NCBI RefSeq assembly: GCF_016623465.1
Contig: NZ_JAEDAJ010000003.1
Location: 263,285 to 327,284, forward strand
DNA: 64,000 bases
Source of the DNA: Brachybacterium halotolerans
GTDB taxonomy: Bacteria > Actinomycetota > Actinomycetes > Actinomycetales > Dermabacteraceae
Direction: 5' to 3'
Positions 17,380 to 26,009 of this stretch are shown here, piece after piece. The notes beneath the pieces are model-generated. The model did not search any database. It saw only the letters and a program-made list of their open reading frames with translations, and was not told the origin of the DNA. Both the position numbers and the translations under genes were made by a program. The stretch's first letter is position 1, and every line of letters begins with the position of its first letter.

Positions 17380-18216
17380 TCACCGCCGCGCAGGCCTGCG
17401 CACCACGGCGAGCAGCACCGCACCCACCACGATGATCCCCGCGCCGACGCCGGTCATCACGGTCGCGCGGGGGGCGATGTCGGCGCTGAAGCGGGCCTCG
17501 AAGCCCTGCACGATCGGCCCCAGGAAACCCGCGCCGTCGATCGACGCAGGGACAAGGGCTCCGATACCCGCGGCGAGCAGCAGACCGGTCGCGCCCGCCA
17601 CGAGGGTCGAGATCCCGGCGCCCAGCAGAGCAGCCCGCCTGCGATCGGCGACGATCAGTGCGAGCACCATGAGCACGATCATCACCGGCAGTGCCCAGGA
17701 CGCGTACGGCAGCACCTGTGCGGCCGCGCGGAGGGCGGGCAGGTCGGGGATCGTGGTGAGGGTGGCCGTGGGATGGTCCGGCCGCGGCAGGGTGATCCCG
17801 AAGGGCAGCTTCTCCTCGATCGGGTCCATGAGCGAGTCGACGGCGGGCGAGAGGTCGACCTCGATGGCGCTGTCGCCCGACGCGAAGAGCCCGTCGTGCA
17901 CCGAGCCCATCGAGTCGTCCCACATCTCCCGGTAGGCCGACGTGGTCGTGAAGGAGGATGCCTGCTCCTTGGCGTAGGGCGCGACCGCGCCGCGTACCGA
18001 GGAGGGGATCACGTCGCTCGAGAGAAGCTCGTCGACGGCGGCATCGGTGAGCGCGTGCTGTGTCGAGGCGTCCTCCCCCATCGGCTCGGCGACCTCGAGG
18101 AAGCCATCGCGGTCGACCACGTGCTCCTGCAGCCAGGTGCCCGGCAGCCAGCTCGCACCGACCACGGCGGCGAGGACGAGCAGCAGGACGCTCGCCGTCT
18201 GTCGCAGTGCGCTCAT
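17380..18216 (-). CDS. Membrane protein with large extracytoplasmic loop
   Basis: This 278-residue protein has an N-terminal signal-anchor (ASVLLLVLAAVVGASWL), then about 150 mostly polar residues, then three hydrophobic helices (WALPVMIVLMVLALIVA, STLVAGATGLLLAAGI, GAGIIVVGAVLLAVV) and a basic end. The order suggests a large extracytoplasmic loop. No catalytic motif is recognised. It starts one base after the stop of the upstream ORF, and AGAGGAGG is the ribosome binding site, so the two form an operon. Confidence 0.65.
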   Translation of the reverse strand: MSALRQTASVLLLVLAAVVGASWLPGTWLQEHVVDRDGFLEVAEPMGEDASTQHALTDAAVDELLSSDVIPSSVRGAVAPYAKEQASSFTTTSAYREMWDDSMGSVHDGLFASGDSAIEVDLSPAVDSLMDPIEEKLPFGITLPRPDHPTATLTTIPDLPALRAAAQVLPYASWALPVMIVLMVLALIVADRRRAALLGAGISTLVAGATGLLLAAGIGALVPASIDGAGFLGPIVQGFEARFSADIAPRATVMTGVGAGIIVVGAVLLAVVRRPARR

Positions 18217-18217
18217 C

Positions 18218-18742
18218 TCATGGCCTCCTCTGGGGAACGTTCGGACGTCCGGTCAGACATCGCGCAAGGGTCGCACGTCGACCTGGATCCGCGCCCGGTA
18301 CGCATGAGTTCTCGCCGGACGCACGTCGGGCCCCCCCCCCCGGGGGGGGGGCGCCCGGGGGGGGGGGGGGGGGGGCGGGGGGGGCGGGGGGGGGGGGGGG
18401 GGCCCGCCCCGGGCCCCGGGGGTGGGCTGTGCGGCCTGCATCGCCTACGGCCCTACGCTTGGGGGGGGGGGGGGCTCGGGCCGCCCCGCGCCCGTCGTAG
18501 GCCCGCTCCTCGTTGTCGTAGCCGAGGACCTCCGGCTCGCCCGTGCGGGTATCCAGCCCGTGGTCCACGGGGTACTCGCGCACCACGAGCCGATCGCGCA
18601 CCACCAGCGCGATCAGCAGGCCGACCACGGCGATCGTCACCTTCGCGTTTGCCGCCCAGTGCACGTTGTAGGCCATGAGAATGCTGACCGCGATGATCAA
18701 CGCGGTTACGCTTCCGGACGCTCGTCGCAGATCTGCACCCAT
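18218..18742 (-). CDS. Two-helix membrane protein with 3' part lost in a G/C homopolymer tract
   Basis: The N-terminal 85 residues look genuine: a basic start, two hydrophobic helices (ALIIAVSILMAYNV and TIAVVGLLIALVV), then REYPVDHGLDTRTGEPEVLGYDNEERAYDGR. After that the sequence enters C/G homopolymers and reads as a Pro/Gly/Ala run. The frame ending at 18218 gives an odd Cys/Arg-rich tail. A shifted frame ending at 18253 gives RARIQVDVRPLRDV, which looks more like a normal C-terminus, so indels in the tract (biological or sequencing) may have broken the frame. Start and function are uncertain. Confidence 0.45.
   Translation of the reverse strand: MGADLRRASGSVTALIIAVSILMAYNVHWAANAKVTIAVVGLLIALVVRDRLVVREYPVDHGLDTRTGEPEVLGYDNEERAYDGRGAARAPPPPKRRAVGDAGRTAHPRGPGRAPPPPPAPPAPPPPPPGAPPPGGGARRASGENSCVPGADPGRRATLARCLTGRPNVPQRRP
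18331..18474. repeat. Extreme G/C homopolymer tract
   Basis: The plus strand has a C11 run (18331-18341), G10 (18342-18351), G19 (18357-18375), G8 (18377-18384), G17 (18386-18402), GC-only sequence to about 18422 and a G14 run (18461-18474). It sits in the 3' half of a coding region. Nothing else in the window is similar. It could form G-quadruplexes, but a read or assembly artefact is at least as likely. Confidence 0.9.
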
Positions 18743-18824
18743 GCCCTCCACCGTAGCGACCCGACGCTCCGCCGCGTCGCGGAACCGGACCACCCATGCG
18801 GCTCCGCCTCCGTACCCTCGAGGC

Positions 18825-19247
18825 ATGTTCGTCCGCTTCCAGAGCGCCGTACCCAATCGGCGGGGCACCTTTCCCGGCATCTTCGCGATGGCCAATGGCC
18901 TGCGCGACGCCGGCGTGCTGTCCCCGGAGGACGATCGTTGGGTGCGCAGGATGAACGCACACGGCGAACGCGCGTACACCGACCCGAGCACCGTGGTCGC
19001 CGACTGCTACGACCGCGAGCGCAATCCAGGCGCTCGCTCCTGGTTCCGCGAGAGCGCCGACGAGCTCCTCGCGATCGCCCGCGCATACACCCAGCTGCTC
19101 GATCGCTCCCACGTCCCCTGGTCTGAGCTGCGCACCAGCACCCCGGGCCGCATCGTCTACGCGGACTCCGTGCAGGTCGTCGCCGTGCCGTTCACGCACG
19201 CACAGGATTGGCCGCTCCCCGTCAGCACCCGGCCTCGAAGCGGCTGA
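18825..19247 (+). CDS. Conserved actinobacterial hypothetical protein
   Basis: This 140-residue protein begins MFVRFQSAVPNRRGTFPGIF and contains LSPEDDRWVRRMN, NPGARSWFRESADELL and PGRIVYADSVQVVAVPF. I recognise this pattern as a widespread uncharacterised actinobacterial family of similar length; no function is known. The start at 18825 has TACCCT at 18813-18818, 6 bases upstream, and no Shine-Dalgarno, as in leaderless genes. The stop overlaps a terminator hairpin. Confidence 0.7.
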   Translation: MFVRFQSAVPNRRGTFPGIFAMANGLRDAGVLSPEDDRWVRRMNAHGERAYTDPSTVVADCYDRERNPGARSWFRESADELLAIARAYTQLLDRSHVPWSELRTSTPGRIVYADSVQVVAVPFTHAQDWPLPVSTRPRSG

Positions 19248-19264
19248 ACGCCGCGCCGGCGTTC
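19246..19264 (+). terminator. Compact hairpin overlapping a stop codon
   Basis: GAACGCCG (19246-19253) and CGGCGTTC (19257-19264) form a perfect 8-bp stem with loop CGC. It begins within the TGA of the preceding gene. Confidence 0.6.
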
Positions 19265-19326
19265 CTGGATCACCGAGCACTTCGCTTTCGCCCGCCTCGT
19301 CCGACGCCCCTGGATCGGTCACGCAC

Positions 19327-19380
19327 CGGCGTATAGCGGACCTCTCTGCCTATATAGGCAGAGAGGTCCGCTATACGCCG
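19327..19380. repeat. Dispersed palindromic repeat, copy 1 (54-bp perfect palindrome)
   Basis: A perfect palindrome is centred on TATATA at 19351-19356. Its left arm begins CGGCGTATAGCGGACCTCTC and each arm is 27 bases including the centre. A diverged copy with an identical 23-base left arm lies at 40994-41045. The right flanks are also similar (GACGACA shortly after the arm in both). The core is AT-rich while the arms are not, unlike ordinary terminators here. Confidence 0.9.
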
Positions 19381-19503
19381 CTCGACGACAATTGCCCGCG
19401 CCAGCGCCAGCGCCAGCACCGACACCCCCACCGACGCCGCCGCCACCCACCCCGCCCGAAAAACCCCTCCCCACCCCGCGCATCCCGGCCTACTGTGGAC
19501 GAC

Positions 19504-22500
19504 ATGCCATCGACGCCCGCTGACGTGCTCACCGATCCCTCCTCAACGAGCCCCGCCGCCCCCGGCAGCGCGTACCTGCGCTACCCCGATGTCCGCGGCG
19601 ACCTCGTCGTCTTCACCGCGGCCGATGCCGTCTGGGCCGCGCCCCTCTCGGGCGGCCACGCATGGCGGCTGAGCGAGGACTCCGCGCCCGTCGCCTACCC
19701 GCGGATCTCGCCGGACGGCACGCAGGTCGCCTTCACCTCGCGCGCGACAGGGAGCCCCGAGGTCCACCTGGTGCCGAGCGACGGCACGGGCGCCGCGCGT
19801 CGCCTCACCTGGTGGGCGAACCGGCACACCCGCGTCGCGGGCTGGCTGCCGGACGGCCGCATCATCGTCACCACCGGCCACGGCGCCACGCTCTCCTCAC
19901 GCGACGCGCAGCTGTGGGCGCTGGACGCCGAGGGCCGTGCGGAGCTGCTCCCCTTCGGGCGCGCGAGCGAGGTCGCGGTGCACGAGGCCACGGGCACCAC
20001 CGTGGTCGCGACCATGTGGCGCAAGGAGCCGTCGACCTGGAAGCACTACCAGGGCGGGACCGCCGCGCGGCTCTGGATCAGCCGCGAGGACCTTTCGATC
20101 GACGCCCCGCACGAAGCCCACGCCGCCCGCTCCTGGGAGCCGCTGCGCGACGACCTGCTGGCGAACAAGACGCGTCTGGCGTTCGTCGGCGACCGGCTGC
20201 TGTTCGCCTCGGACACCCCGGGCGAGGGCGCGGCGATCACCGACCGGGCCACCGGCAACCTGTGGTCGGTCGCCCTGGACGGCTCCGACCTGCGCGCGCA
20301 CACGCACCTCACCAGCGAGGACGGGTATCTGCGCGATCCGGCGTCCGACGGCGCCACGATCGTCTTCTCCTCCCGCGGGCGCCTGTTCGCGATGGACGGG
20401 CCCGACGATGCGCCGCGCGAGATCCCCGTGATCGTCGCGGGCGTGGGGTCCGCCCGCCGCATGCGCGCGGCCGATCCGCACAAGAACCTGCTTGCCATGC
20501 GCCCCACCTTCGACGCCCGCGCGAGCGTGGTCGAGTGGCGCGGCTCCGCGCACGTCCTCACCCATCGCGGCGGGCCCTCGCGCCTGCTCGCGGGCTCGTG
20601 CGGACTGCGCTTCCGGGAGGCGGCGCCCCTGGGCCGCTCCCCGTTCGCCGTGATCGTCACCGATGAGCTCGCCCAGGGCGACCGCACCGACCCCGACGCC
20701 TTCGCGGGCCGCACGGGCTCCGACGCCCTCGCCCTGCGCCGCCTCGACGCCGAGGGCGAGCAGATCACGCTCGACCTCGGCCCCGTCGGCCGCATCCTCC
20801 ACGCCGTCCCCTCGCCGGACGGCACCCGGATCGCGATCGCCACCCATGACTACGTGGTGCGGGTGGTGACCCTGCGCGGCATCCTCGACCCCGCCGCCAC
20901 CAGTGGGAAGGACGCGAGCACCGCCGAGGACCACCCCGACGTCCCGCGTCTGGACTCGGTGCGCGAGGTGGGGACGTCGCATCACGGCGAGATCAGCGAC
21001 CTCGCCTGGTCGCCGGACTCGCGGTTCCTCACCTGGTCGCAGCCGCGCAGCGAGTTCGTCTCCCAGCTCATGGTCTCCGAGGTCGCGGACCCGGAACCGA
21101 CGGGCCGCGCGCTGACCAGCGGACGGTTCCTCGAGTCCTCGCCGACCTTCACGGCCGACGGCAAGCACCTCGCCTTCGTCTCCGCCCGCACCTTCGAGAC
21201 CCAGTACGACGACATCGTCTTCGACCTCGGCTTCGTCGACTCCCAGCGCCCGTTCCTGCTGCCGCTCGAGCGGACCACGCGCGACCCCTTCGGACCCGAC
21301 GCCGACGGCTGGGTCCCCGGCGGCGAGGAGAAGTCGGGTGAGAAGGCCGGCGGAACCGCGGGCGATGCGCACGGGCCCGATGGCCCGGGGTCCGACGGCG
21401 GCACGACCAGCCCATCGGCCGATCCCGCCTCCGGGAGCGCACGCACCAACACCCATCGCGGCGCCCCCTCGCCGGCGGACCTGTCCGCGCCGGCGACCGC
21501 GTCGAGCGCCGCGGGCGCGCAGGACGCCGAGCGCCCGCCGCAGACCACGATCGACCTCGAAGCTGCGGAGGAGCGGGTCGTCCCGTTCCCCGTCCCCTCC
21601 GGGCACTTCACGGACCTGCAGGCCGTCGCGGGCGGCGTGATCTGGCTGCGCCATCCGGCCGAGGGCGTGCTGGGCACGAGCCGTGCGGGCCTCGAGGACG
21701 AGGCGCCGAAGCCGACGCTGGAGCTCTGGGCCTTCGCCGACCACAAGGTCACCGTGCTCGCCGAGGGCGTGGACCAGGTGTGGGTCTCGGGCGACGGGAA
21801 GCAGCTGGTCACGCGGCAGGGCGAGGCGTTCGTGCAGATCCCCGCGGACCGCAAGGTCGAGGACGAGGACCCCGCCCGTATCACGATCGACCTGGGGCGC
21901 CTGACGCTGCGCGTGGACCCGGTGCTCGAGCGCCGCGGCATGCTCTGGGACAACTACCGGATCATGGCGCAGCAGTACTGGCGTGCGGACATGGACGGGC
22001 AGGACTGGCACGCGATGGTCTCGTGGTACGACGAGGTCGTGGATCGCCTGGTCACCGCCGACGACTTCGCGGACATGATGTGGGAGGTCGTCGCCGAGCT
22101 CGGCACGAGCCACGCCTACGTGATGCCGGTGCCCGGCGATCGCGAGACCGAGGGCGCACCGGGTCTGCTCGGCGCGGACTTCCGGATCGAGGGCGGGTCG
22201 GCCGACGGCTCCGGCGCGCGGCTCGTCATCGCGCGGATCCTGCGCGGGGACTCCTCGGACCCCGACGCGCGCTCCCCGCTGCTCGCCCCCGGCGTCGCGG
22301 CCCGGGAGGGCGATGCGATCGTGCAGATCGGCGGGCGCGCGGTCAAGGCCGGCGCGGGCGTTGGCCCCCTGCTCGTGGGCTGCGCGGAGAAGCCCACCGA
22401 GATCGTCCTCGATCGCGACGGCGAGCGCCGCCGCGTGGTCGTCACTCCGCTCGCCGACGAGTCGCAGCTGCGCTACCAGGACTGGGTGGCCACGCGACGT

Positions 22501-23139
22501 GCCTTCGTCGCCGAGCACTCCGACGGCCGCCTGGGCTACCTGCACATCCCCGACATGGTCTCGAGCGGCTGGGCCCAGATGCACCGCGACCTGCGGGAGG
22601 CCTCCGCGAAGGAGGGGCTGGTCGTGGACGTGCGCTACAACAACGGCGGCCACACCTCGCAGCTGGTCACCGACCGTCTGGCCCGCAGGGTCGTCTCCTG
22701 GGACTACCCCCGCGGTGAGCAGCCCTCGACCTACCCGGCGTTCGCACCGCGCGGACCGGTCGTGTTCGTGACGAACCAGGAGGCCGGGTCCGACGGCGAC
22801 ATCGTGGGCGCGGTCGCGAAGTCCATGAAGATCGGCCCGCTCATCGGCACCCGCACCTGGGGCGGCGTGATCGGCATCGATGGCCGCTTCGACCTGGTCG
22901 ACGGCACGGGCGTCACCGAGCCGAAGTACGCGAGCTGGTTCGCGGGCGTGGACTGGACCATCGAGAACTACGGCGTGGACCCCGACATCGAGGTGCCCTT
23001 CCCGCCCAACGAGTGGCTCGCAGGGAAGGACCCGCAGCTCAGCCGCGGCATCGAGGAGGCCCTGGCCTCGCTCGAGCAGACGCCCGCGGCCGCGGCTCCG
23101 CCGCTGCCGCCGGCGCGGTTCGGGGGCAGCGAGGGCTGA
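19504..23139 (+). CDS. Tricorn-like S41 protease
   Basis: This 1211-residue protein has the tricorn layout. N-terminal beta-propeller repeats (YLRYPDVRGDLVVFTAADAVW, PRISPDGTQVAFTS, LAWSPDSRFLTWSQ) span roughly residues 15-600. A Gly/Pro/Ala/Thr-rich linker lies near 610-690, a second propeller region follows, and then the C-terminal PDZ plus S41 catalytic core. GTSHAY near residue 865 carries the Ser-His pair, and NQEAGSDGD near 1095 carries the nucleophilic serine. In archaea, tricorn degrades peptides released by the proteasome. The start at 19504 has TACTGT 7 bases upstream (19491-19496); GTG at 19495 is an alternative. Confidence 0.93.
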   Translation: MPSTPADVLTDPSSTSPAAPGSAYLRYPDVRGDLVVFTAADAVWAAPLSGGHAWRLSEDSAPVAYPRISPDGTQVAFTSRATGSPEVHLVPSDGTGAARRLTWWANRHTRVAGWLPDGRIIVTTGHGATLSSRDAQLWALDAEGRAELLPFGRASEVAVHEATGTTVVATMWRKEPSTWKHYQGGTAARLWISREDLSIDAPHEAHAARSWEPLRDDLLANKTRLAFVGDRLLFASDTPGEGAAITDRATGNLWSVALDGSDLRAHTHLTSEDGYLRDPASDGATIVFSSRGRLFAMDGPDDAPREIPVIVAGVGSARRMRAADPHKNLLAMRPTFDARASVVEWRGSAHVLTHRGGPSRLLAGSCGLRFREAAPLGRSPFAVIVTDELAQGDRTDPDAFAGRTGSDALALRRLDAEGEQITLDLGPVGRILHAVPSPDGTRIAIATHDYVVRVVTLRGILDPAATSGKDASTAEDHPDVPRLDSVREVGTSHHGEISDLAWSPDSRFLTWSQPRSEFVSQLMVSEVADPEPTGRALTSGRFLESSPTFTADGKHLAFVSARTFETQYDDIVFDLGFVDSQRPFLLPLERTTRDPFGPDADGWVPGGEEKSGEKAGGTAGDAHGPDGPGSDGGTTSPSADPASGSARTNTHRGAPSPADLSAPATASSAAGAQDAERPPQTTIDLEAAEERVVPFPVPSGHFTDLQAVAGGVIWLRHPAEGVLGTSRAGLEDEAPKPTLELWAFADHKVTVLAEGVDQVWVSGDGKQLVTRQGEAFVQIPADRKVEDEDPARITIDLGRLTLRVDPVLERRGMLWDNYRIMAQQYWRADMDGQDWHAMVSWYDEVVDRLVTADDFADMMWEVVAELGTSHAYVMPVPGDRETEGAPGLLGADFRIEGGSADGSGARLVIARILRGDSSDPDARSPLLAPGVAAREGDAIVQIGGRAVKAGAGVGPLLVGCAEKPTEIVLDRDGERRRVVVTPLADESQLRYQDWVATRRAFVAEHSDGRLGYLHIPDMVSSGWAQMHRDLREASAKEGLVVDVRYNNGGHTSQLVTDRLARRVVSWDYPRGEQPSTYPAFAPRGPVVFVTNQEAGSDGDIVGAVAKSMKIGPLIGTRTWGGVIGIDGRFDLVDGTGVTEPKYASWFAGVDWTIENYGVDPDIEVPFPPNEWLAGKDPQLSRGIEEALASLEQTPAAAAPPLPPARFGGSEG

Positions 23140-23234
23140 GGCGGCCGGGGGGGCCAGGCGGCCAAGACAGGGCCGGTGGGTCCGACGGGGCCGAAGGCCC
23201 GACAGCGACGACCAGGGACGAGGAAGGAGTGCGC

Positions 23235-23531
23235 GTGAGCTCGGATGAAGACCGGGTCTACAGTCCGCAGGAGCGGGCGATGGACGAGTTCATCGTGAGG
23301 TTCACGCCGCACTTCCTCACGCTCCCGGACCGCCTCGACGAGGTCGTGGCCGCGCTGCGCGCGGACGACCCCGCGCAGGAGATCGCGAGGGCGTTCGACT
23401 GCGCGGTCGACGTCGCCGAGCACCTGCTGTCGACCCAGCTGCGGAGGCTGTCACCACAGTCCCTGACTGAGTATCGAGCGGAGTACGAGAGCGCGCTCCG
23501 CCGTCTTCGCAAGCACGTCGCGGCGGAGTAG
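23235..23531 (+). CDS. Small hypothetical protein
   Basis: I do not recognise this 98-residue, largely helical acidic protein (starts VSSDEDRVYSPQERAMDEF, ends RLRKHVAAE). GTG at 23235 is chosen because AAGGAG lies 6-8 bases upstream; longer readings are proline/arginine-rich shadow. It follows the tricorn gene by 95 bases and faces the toxin-antitoxin pair. Confidence 0.6.
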   Translation: MSSDEDRVYSPQERAMDEFIVRFTPHFLTLPDRLDEVVAALRADDPAQEIARAFDCAVDVAEHLLSTQLRRLSPQSLTEYRAEYESALRRLRKHVAAE

Positions 23532-23591
23532 CCGTCCTCTGCGTCGCGACGAACCGTCCGGGGTCAGCGCGCGACGGCAGCTCCGTGAGGT

Positions 23592-23897
23592 TCAGGCGAC
23601 CTGAACGCGCGTGTCCCCGATCACGAACTCGATGGCAAGGTCTCCGCCCACCGCCTCGAGATATCGCCGGATGGTGGCGACGCGCGCATTCTCCACGTCG
23701 CCGCGCTCGATCTTCGATACCTGTCTCTGCGAGACCCCGATGCGCTCAGCGAGCTGCACCTGCGTGAGCCCGGCGTCACGGCGCAGCTCGCGCAGACGAT
23801 ACGCGCGCACCTGGGAGAGCATCCGCTCCTTATGGGCCGCCACCTTCGTTCGATCCACAGGGTGGTCGGCGAGGAACTCCGCAAGTTCCATGGCCAT
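23592..23897 (-). CDS. higA: HigA-type XRE antitoxin
   Basis: This 101-residue protein has a helix-turn-helix of the Cro/XRE type (LTQVQLAERIGVSQRQVSKI, about residues 44-63) and a short C-terminal strand region. It would neutralise the upstream toxin and repress the operon. It starts 4 bases after the toxin stop; ATG at 23897 or 23891 is possible. The toxin-first order is the HigBA arrangement. Chromosomal location and lack of other mobile genes suggest a solitary module. Confidence 0.88.
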   Translation of the reverse strand: MAMELAEFLADHPVDRTKVAAHKERMLSQVRAYRLRELRRDAGLTQVQLAERIGVSQRQVSKIERGDVENARVATIRRYLEAVGGDLAIEFVIGDTRVQVA

Positions 23898-23901
23898 GGG
23901 G

Positions 23902-24252
23902 TCACCGTCCTTTCACGCGACGAACATGGGCATCGAAAAGGTCATCCGCGCGAGGTATGTTTCGCTTGTACCAGCCCCTCCAGTCACCGGACTTGTCGCC
24001 CGCGACCAGAAGGATCGCCTGACGAGCCGGGTCGAAGGCGAAGAGGACGCGAAGCTCGGTCCTCCCCGCCGACCCGGGACGCAGCTCCTTCATGTTCCTA
24101 TGACGCGACGCGGTCACGGTGTCGACGAGCGGCCGGCCCAGCTGCGGCCCGTGCTCCTCCAGCAACTCCACGGCGGCCACGACCTGCTCCCGCGAGTGTT
24201 GGTCGAGCTCCGCAAGCCACGGCGCGATCAGCTCGATGTCCACGCTCCACAT
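23902..24252 (-). CDS. higB: RelE/HigB-like toxin (Gp49 family)
   Basis: This 116-residue protein fits the phage-Gp49/HigB branch of RelE toxins: LAELDQHSREQVVAAVELLEEHG, then RHRNMKELRPGSAGRTELRVLFAFDP and ILLVAGDKSGDW. Such toxins cleave mRNA at the ribosome. The ATG at 24252 is chosen over an upstream TTG (24255) because a good promoter ends 6 bases before it, predicting a leaderless mRNA that begins at the ATG. Its partner HigA follows. Confidence 0.88.
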   Translation of the reverse strand: MWSVDIELIAPWLAELDQHSREQVVAAVELLEEHGPQLGRPLVDTVTASRHRNMKELRPGSAGRTELRVLFAFDPARQAILLVAGDKSGDWRGWYKRNIPRADDLFDAHVRRVKGR

Positions 24253-24258
24253 CAACCA

Positions 24259-24287
24259 ATTCTAGAACCCCCAGGTTCTAGCGTCAA
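24259..24287 (-). promoter_or_regulatory. higBA promoter with embedded operator
   Basis: On the minus strand TTGACG (24282-24287) and TAGAAT (24259-24264) are separated by exactly 17 bases. A perfect inverted repeat CTAGAACC-N4-GGTTCTAG (24262-24281) fills the spacer and touches the -10, where HigA would block RNA polymerase. The predicted transcription start coincides with the toxin ATG. Confidence 0.8.
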
Positions 24288-24323
24288 CGCCTCATATCCG
24301 GGATGAGCGCACCCCGTCCACGA

Positions 24324-24608
24324 TCATCGCTGCGATCTCTCCGATCCCGTCTTGCCCGCGACGACGACGTCCGGGTACGACAGGATCCGGCTGATCCGGA
24401 TCGGCGCGAGCTGCTGGCCGAGCATGCCCTTGATCAGCGCACTCCCCGCCGGGTCCAGGAGATCGCCTTGCCACAGCGCGGTCAGCAGACGCATCTGGTC
24501 ACCTGCGGTCTCGAGGGAGCCGAACAGGGCGCTGACCGTGCGGAGCTTCCAGTCCGTCTGGGAGGGCACGGCACCGCGGCCCCCTTCGACCTCGTCCACG
24601 GCGCGCAC
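24324..24608 (-). pseudogene. Remnant of a class-A beta-lactamase-like protein
   Basis: The frame retains TVSALFGSLETAGDQMRLL, ALWQGDLLDPAGSALIKGML and VVVAGKTG, which resemble the region before and including the KTG triad of serine beta-lactamases. The Ser-x-x-Lys and SDN parts expected upstream are absent, and the frame stops a few residues after KTG where about 50 more residues are normal. It therefore looks like a decayed internal fragment. Assignment rests on a short stretch and is tentative. Confidence 0.45.
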
Positions 24609-24644
24609 ATCGAGGTGAGCGCCTGGCCGCCCGGCCCGTGACGC

Positions 24645-25991
24645 TCAGCCGCCCGCAGCTTCGGAGCCGCTCCGACTGTGCGCTCGAGCCCTCCGCCCCA
24701 CTGGGGCGAGCACGGCACCCGCCAGCGCCAGCACGCCCGCACCGAGGAACGCCGCCTCGGCTCCCGCCCGGTCAGCGACGGCACCCCAGAGCGGTGTGGC
24801 GAGCGTCTGGCCCAGAGCAATCGCGAGGAAACCGCCGCCCACCACGACCGCTGTCCGCTCCGGGCGGATGCGGGTCGCCCCCACCAGGACGAGCCCTGTG
24901 AGAGCGACGTACGCGGCGCCGAAGGCTGCGCACGAGGTGATCGCGGCCGGCGGGCTGTCGGGGGCGATGCCGAGCACGACCGTCGACAGGGCCACGAGCC
25001 CCATGAGGAGCGCCCAGGCGGCGCGCGTCCCCAGGCGACGCACGAGGTCGCCGGCGGCCGCTCCCCCGAGGCCGCAGGCGCCGAGCACGATCCAGGCGGT
25101 CACTCCCACCTGCGGCCCCGCCCCGTCGGCGCCCGCGATCCGGTCCTGCCCGAACGTCCACACCATCGCGCTCGCCGCCCCCATCACGGCCGCCGCCCCC
25201 ATGAGGCGCGCGAGGGCGAGCGTGCTCGCCGTGAGGGCGTCGGCCCGACCAGGACCGCCCGCGACTCGGGTCCTCGATCCGTGCTCACCGCGCTCGGCAC
25301 CATCGCGACCACGCCCAGCCCGCGGTCCTCCGCGCCTCGCGCCCGCCGGCACGATCCGCACCTGAGGGACCACGACGGCGACCGCGACGCACACCGCGAA
25401 TGCCGCGAGCGCGAAGAGACCCCAGGACAGCCGCCAATGGTTCTGGCCGAGCAGGGCGACGGGACCGGACAGCATGACGCCGGCTCCCGTGCCTGCGTTC
25501 GCGATCGACTGCACGCGGTCGCGCCTGGCCGGGGCGACGCAGCGGGCGATCGCCTGGGCGAGCGGCGGCGACGCGACGCCGGTGCTGGCGCCGGCGATCG
25601 CCACTCCGCCGAGCAGCATCGCAGGGCTGATGGCCGTGGCGACGAGCGCGATCCCCGAGGTCGCCAGGACTCCGGCGGCGAGCGCGACCGTGCGCGATCC
25701 GAACCGGGGAGACAGCGCGACTGCGCCGATGATGCCCGCGCAGTAGGCGAGGTAGCTCGAGGACGCGATGAGGCCCGCGGTCCGGGAGGTGAGGTCGAAG
25801 GTCTCGCGGAACGTCGGCAGGAAGAGCCCGAAGGCAAACCGGGCGAGTCCGTAGCAGACGCCGATCAGGGCGAGTGCCACGACGGCGAGCAGGGCATCCG
25901 TGCCGAGCGCCCGTGCAGTGGTGCCGTGCGGCCGCCGTGCGATGCGCGCACCTGTGTCGCCGCGCTTCTCGGTGTGACTGCTCGGGTCCAC
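24645..25991 (-). CDS. MFS transporter (YbfB/YjiJ-like)
   Basis: This 448-residue major facilitator has about 12 hydrophobic helices with a central cytoplasmic loop rich in Gly/Arg (residues about 215-250). The opening ALALIGVCYGLARFAFGLFLPTFRETF is typical of the YbfB/YjiJ group. Substrate is unknown. GTG at 25991 is the start, with GAGGAG 5 bases upstream. It is divergent from a TetR gene, with paired TetR-type operators over the promoter, so TetR-controlled efflux is likely. Confidence 0.88.
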   Translation of the reverse strand: MDPSSHTEKRGDTGARIARRPHGTTARALGTDALLAVVALALIGVCYGLARFAFGLFLPTFRETFDLTSRTAGLIASSSYLAYCAGIIGAVALSPRFGSRTVALAAGVLATSGIALVATAISPAMLLGGVAIAGASTGVASPPLAQAIARCVAPARRDRVQSIANAGTGAGVMLSGPVALLGQNHWRLSWGLFALAAFAVCVAVAVVVPQVRIVPAGARRGGPRAGRGRDGAERGEHGSRTRVAGGPGRADALTASTLALARLMGAAAVMGAASAMVWTFGQDRIAGADGAGPQVGVTAWIVLGACGLGGAAAGDLVRRLGTRAAWALLMGLVALSTVVLGIAPDSPPAAITSCAAFGAAYVALTGLVLVGATRIRPERTAVVVGGGFLAIALGQTLATPLWGAVADRAGAEAAFLGAGVLALAGAVLAPVGRRARAHSRSGSEAAGG

Positions 25992-26009
25992 GAACGCTCC
26001 TCGGTCAGG

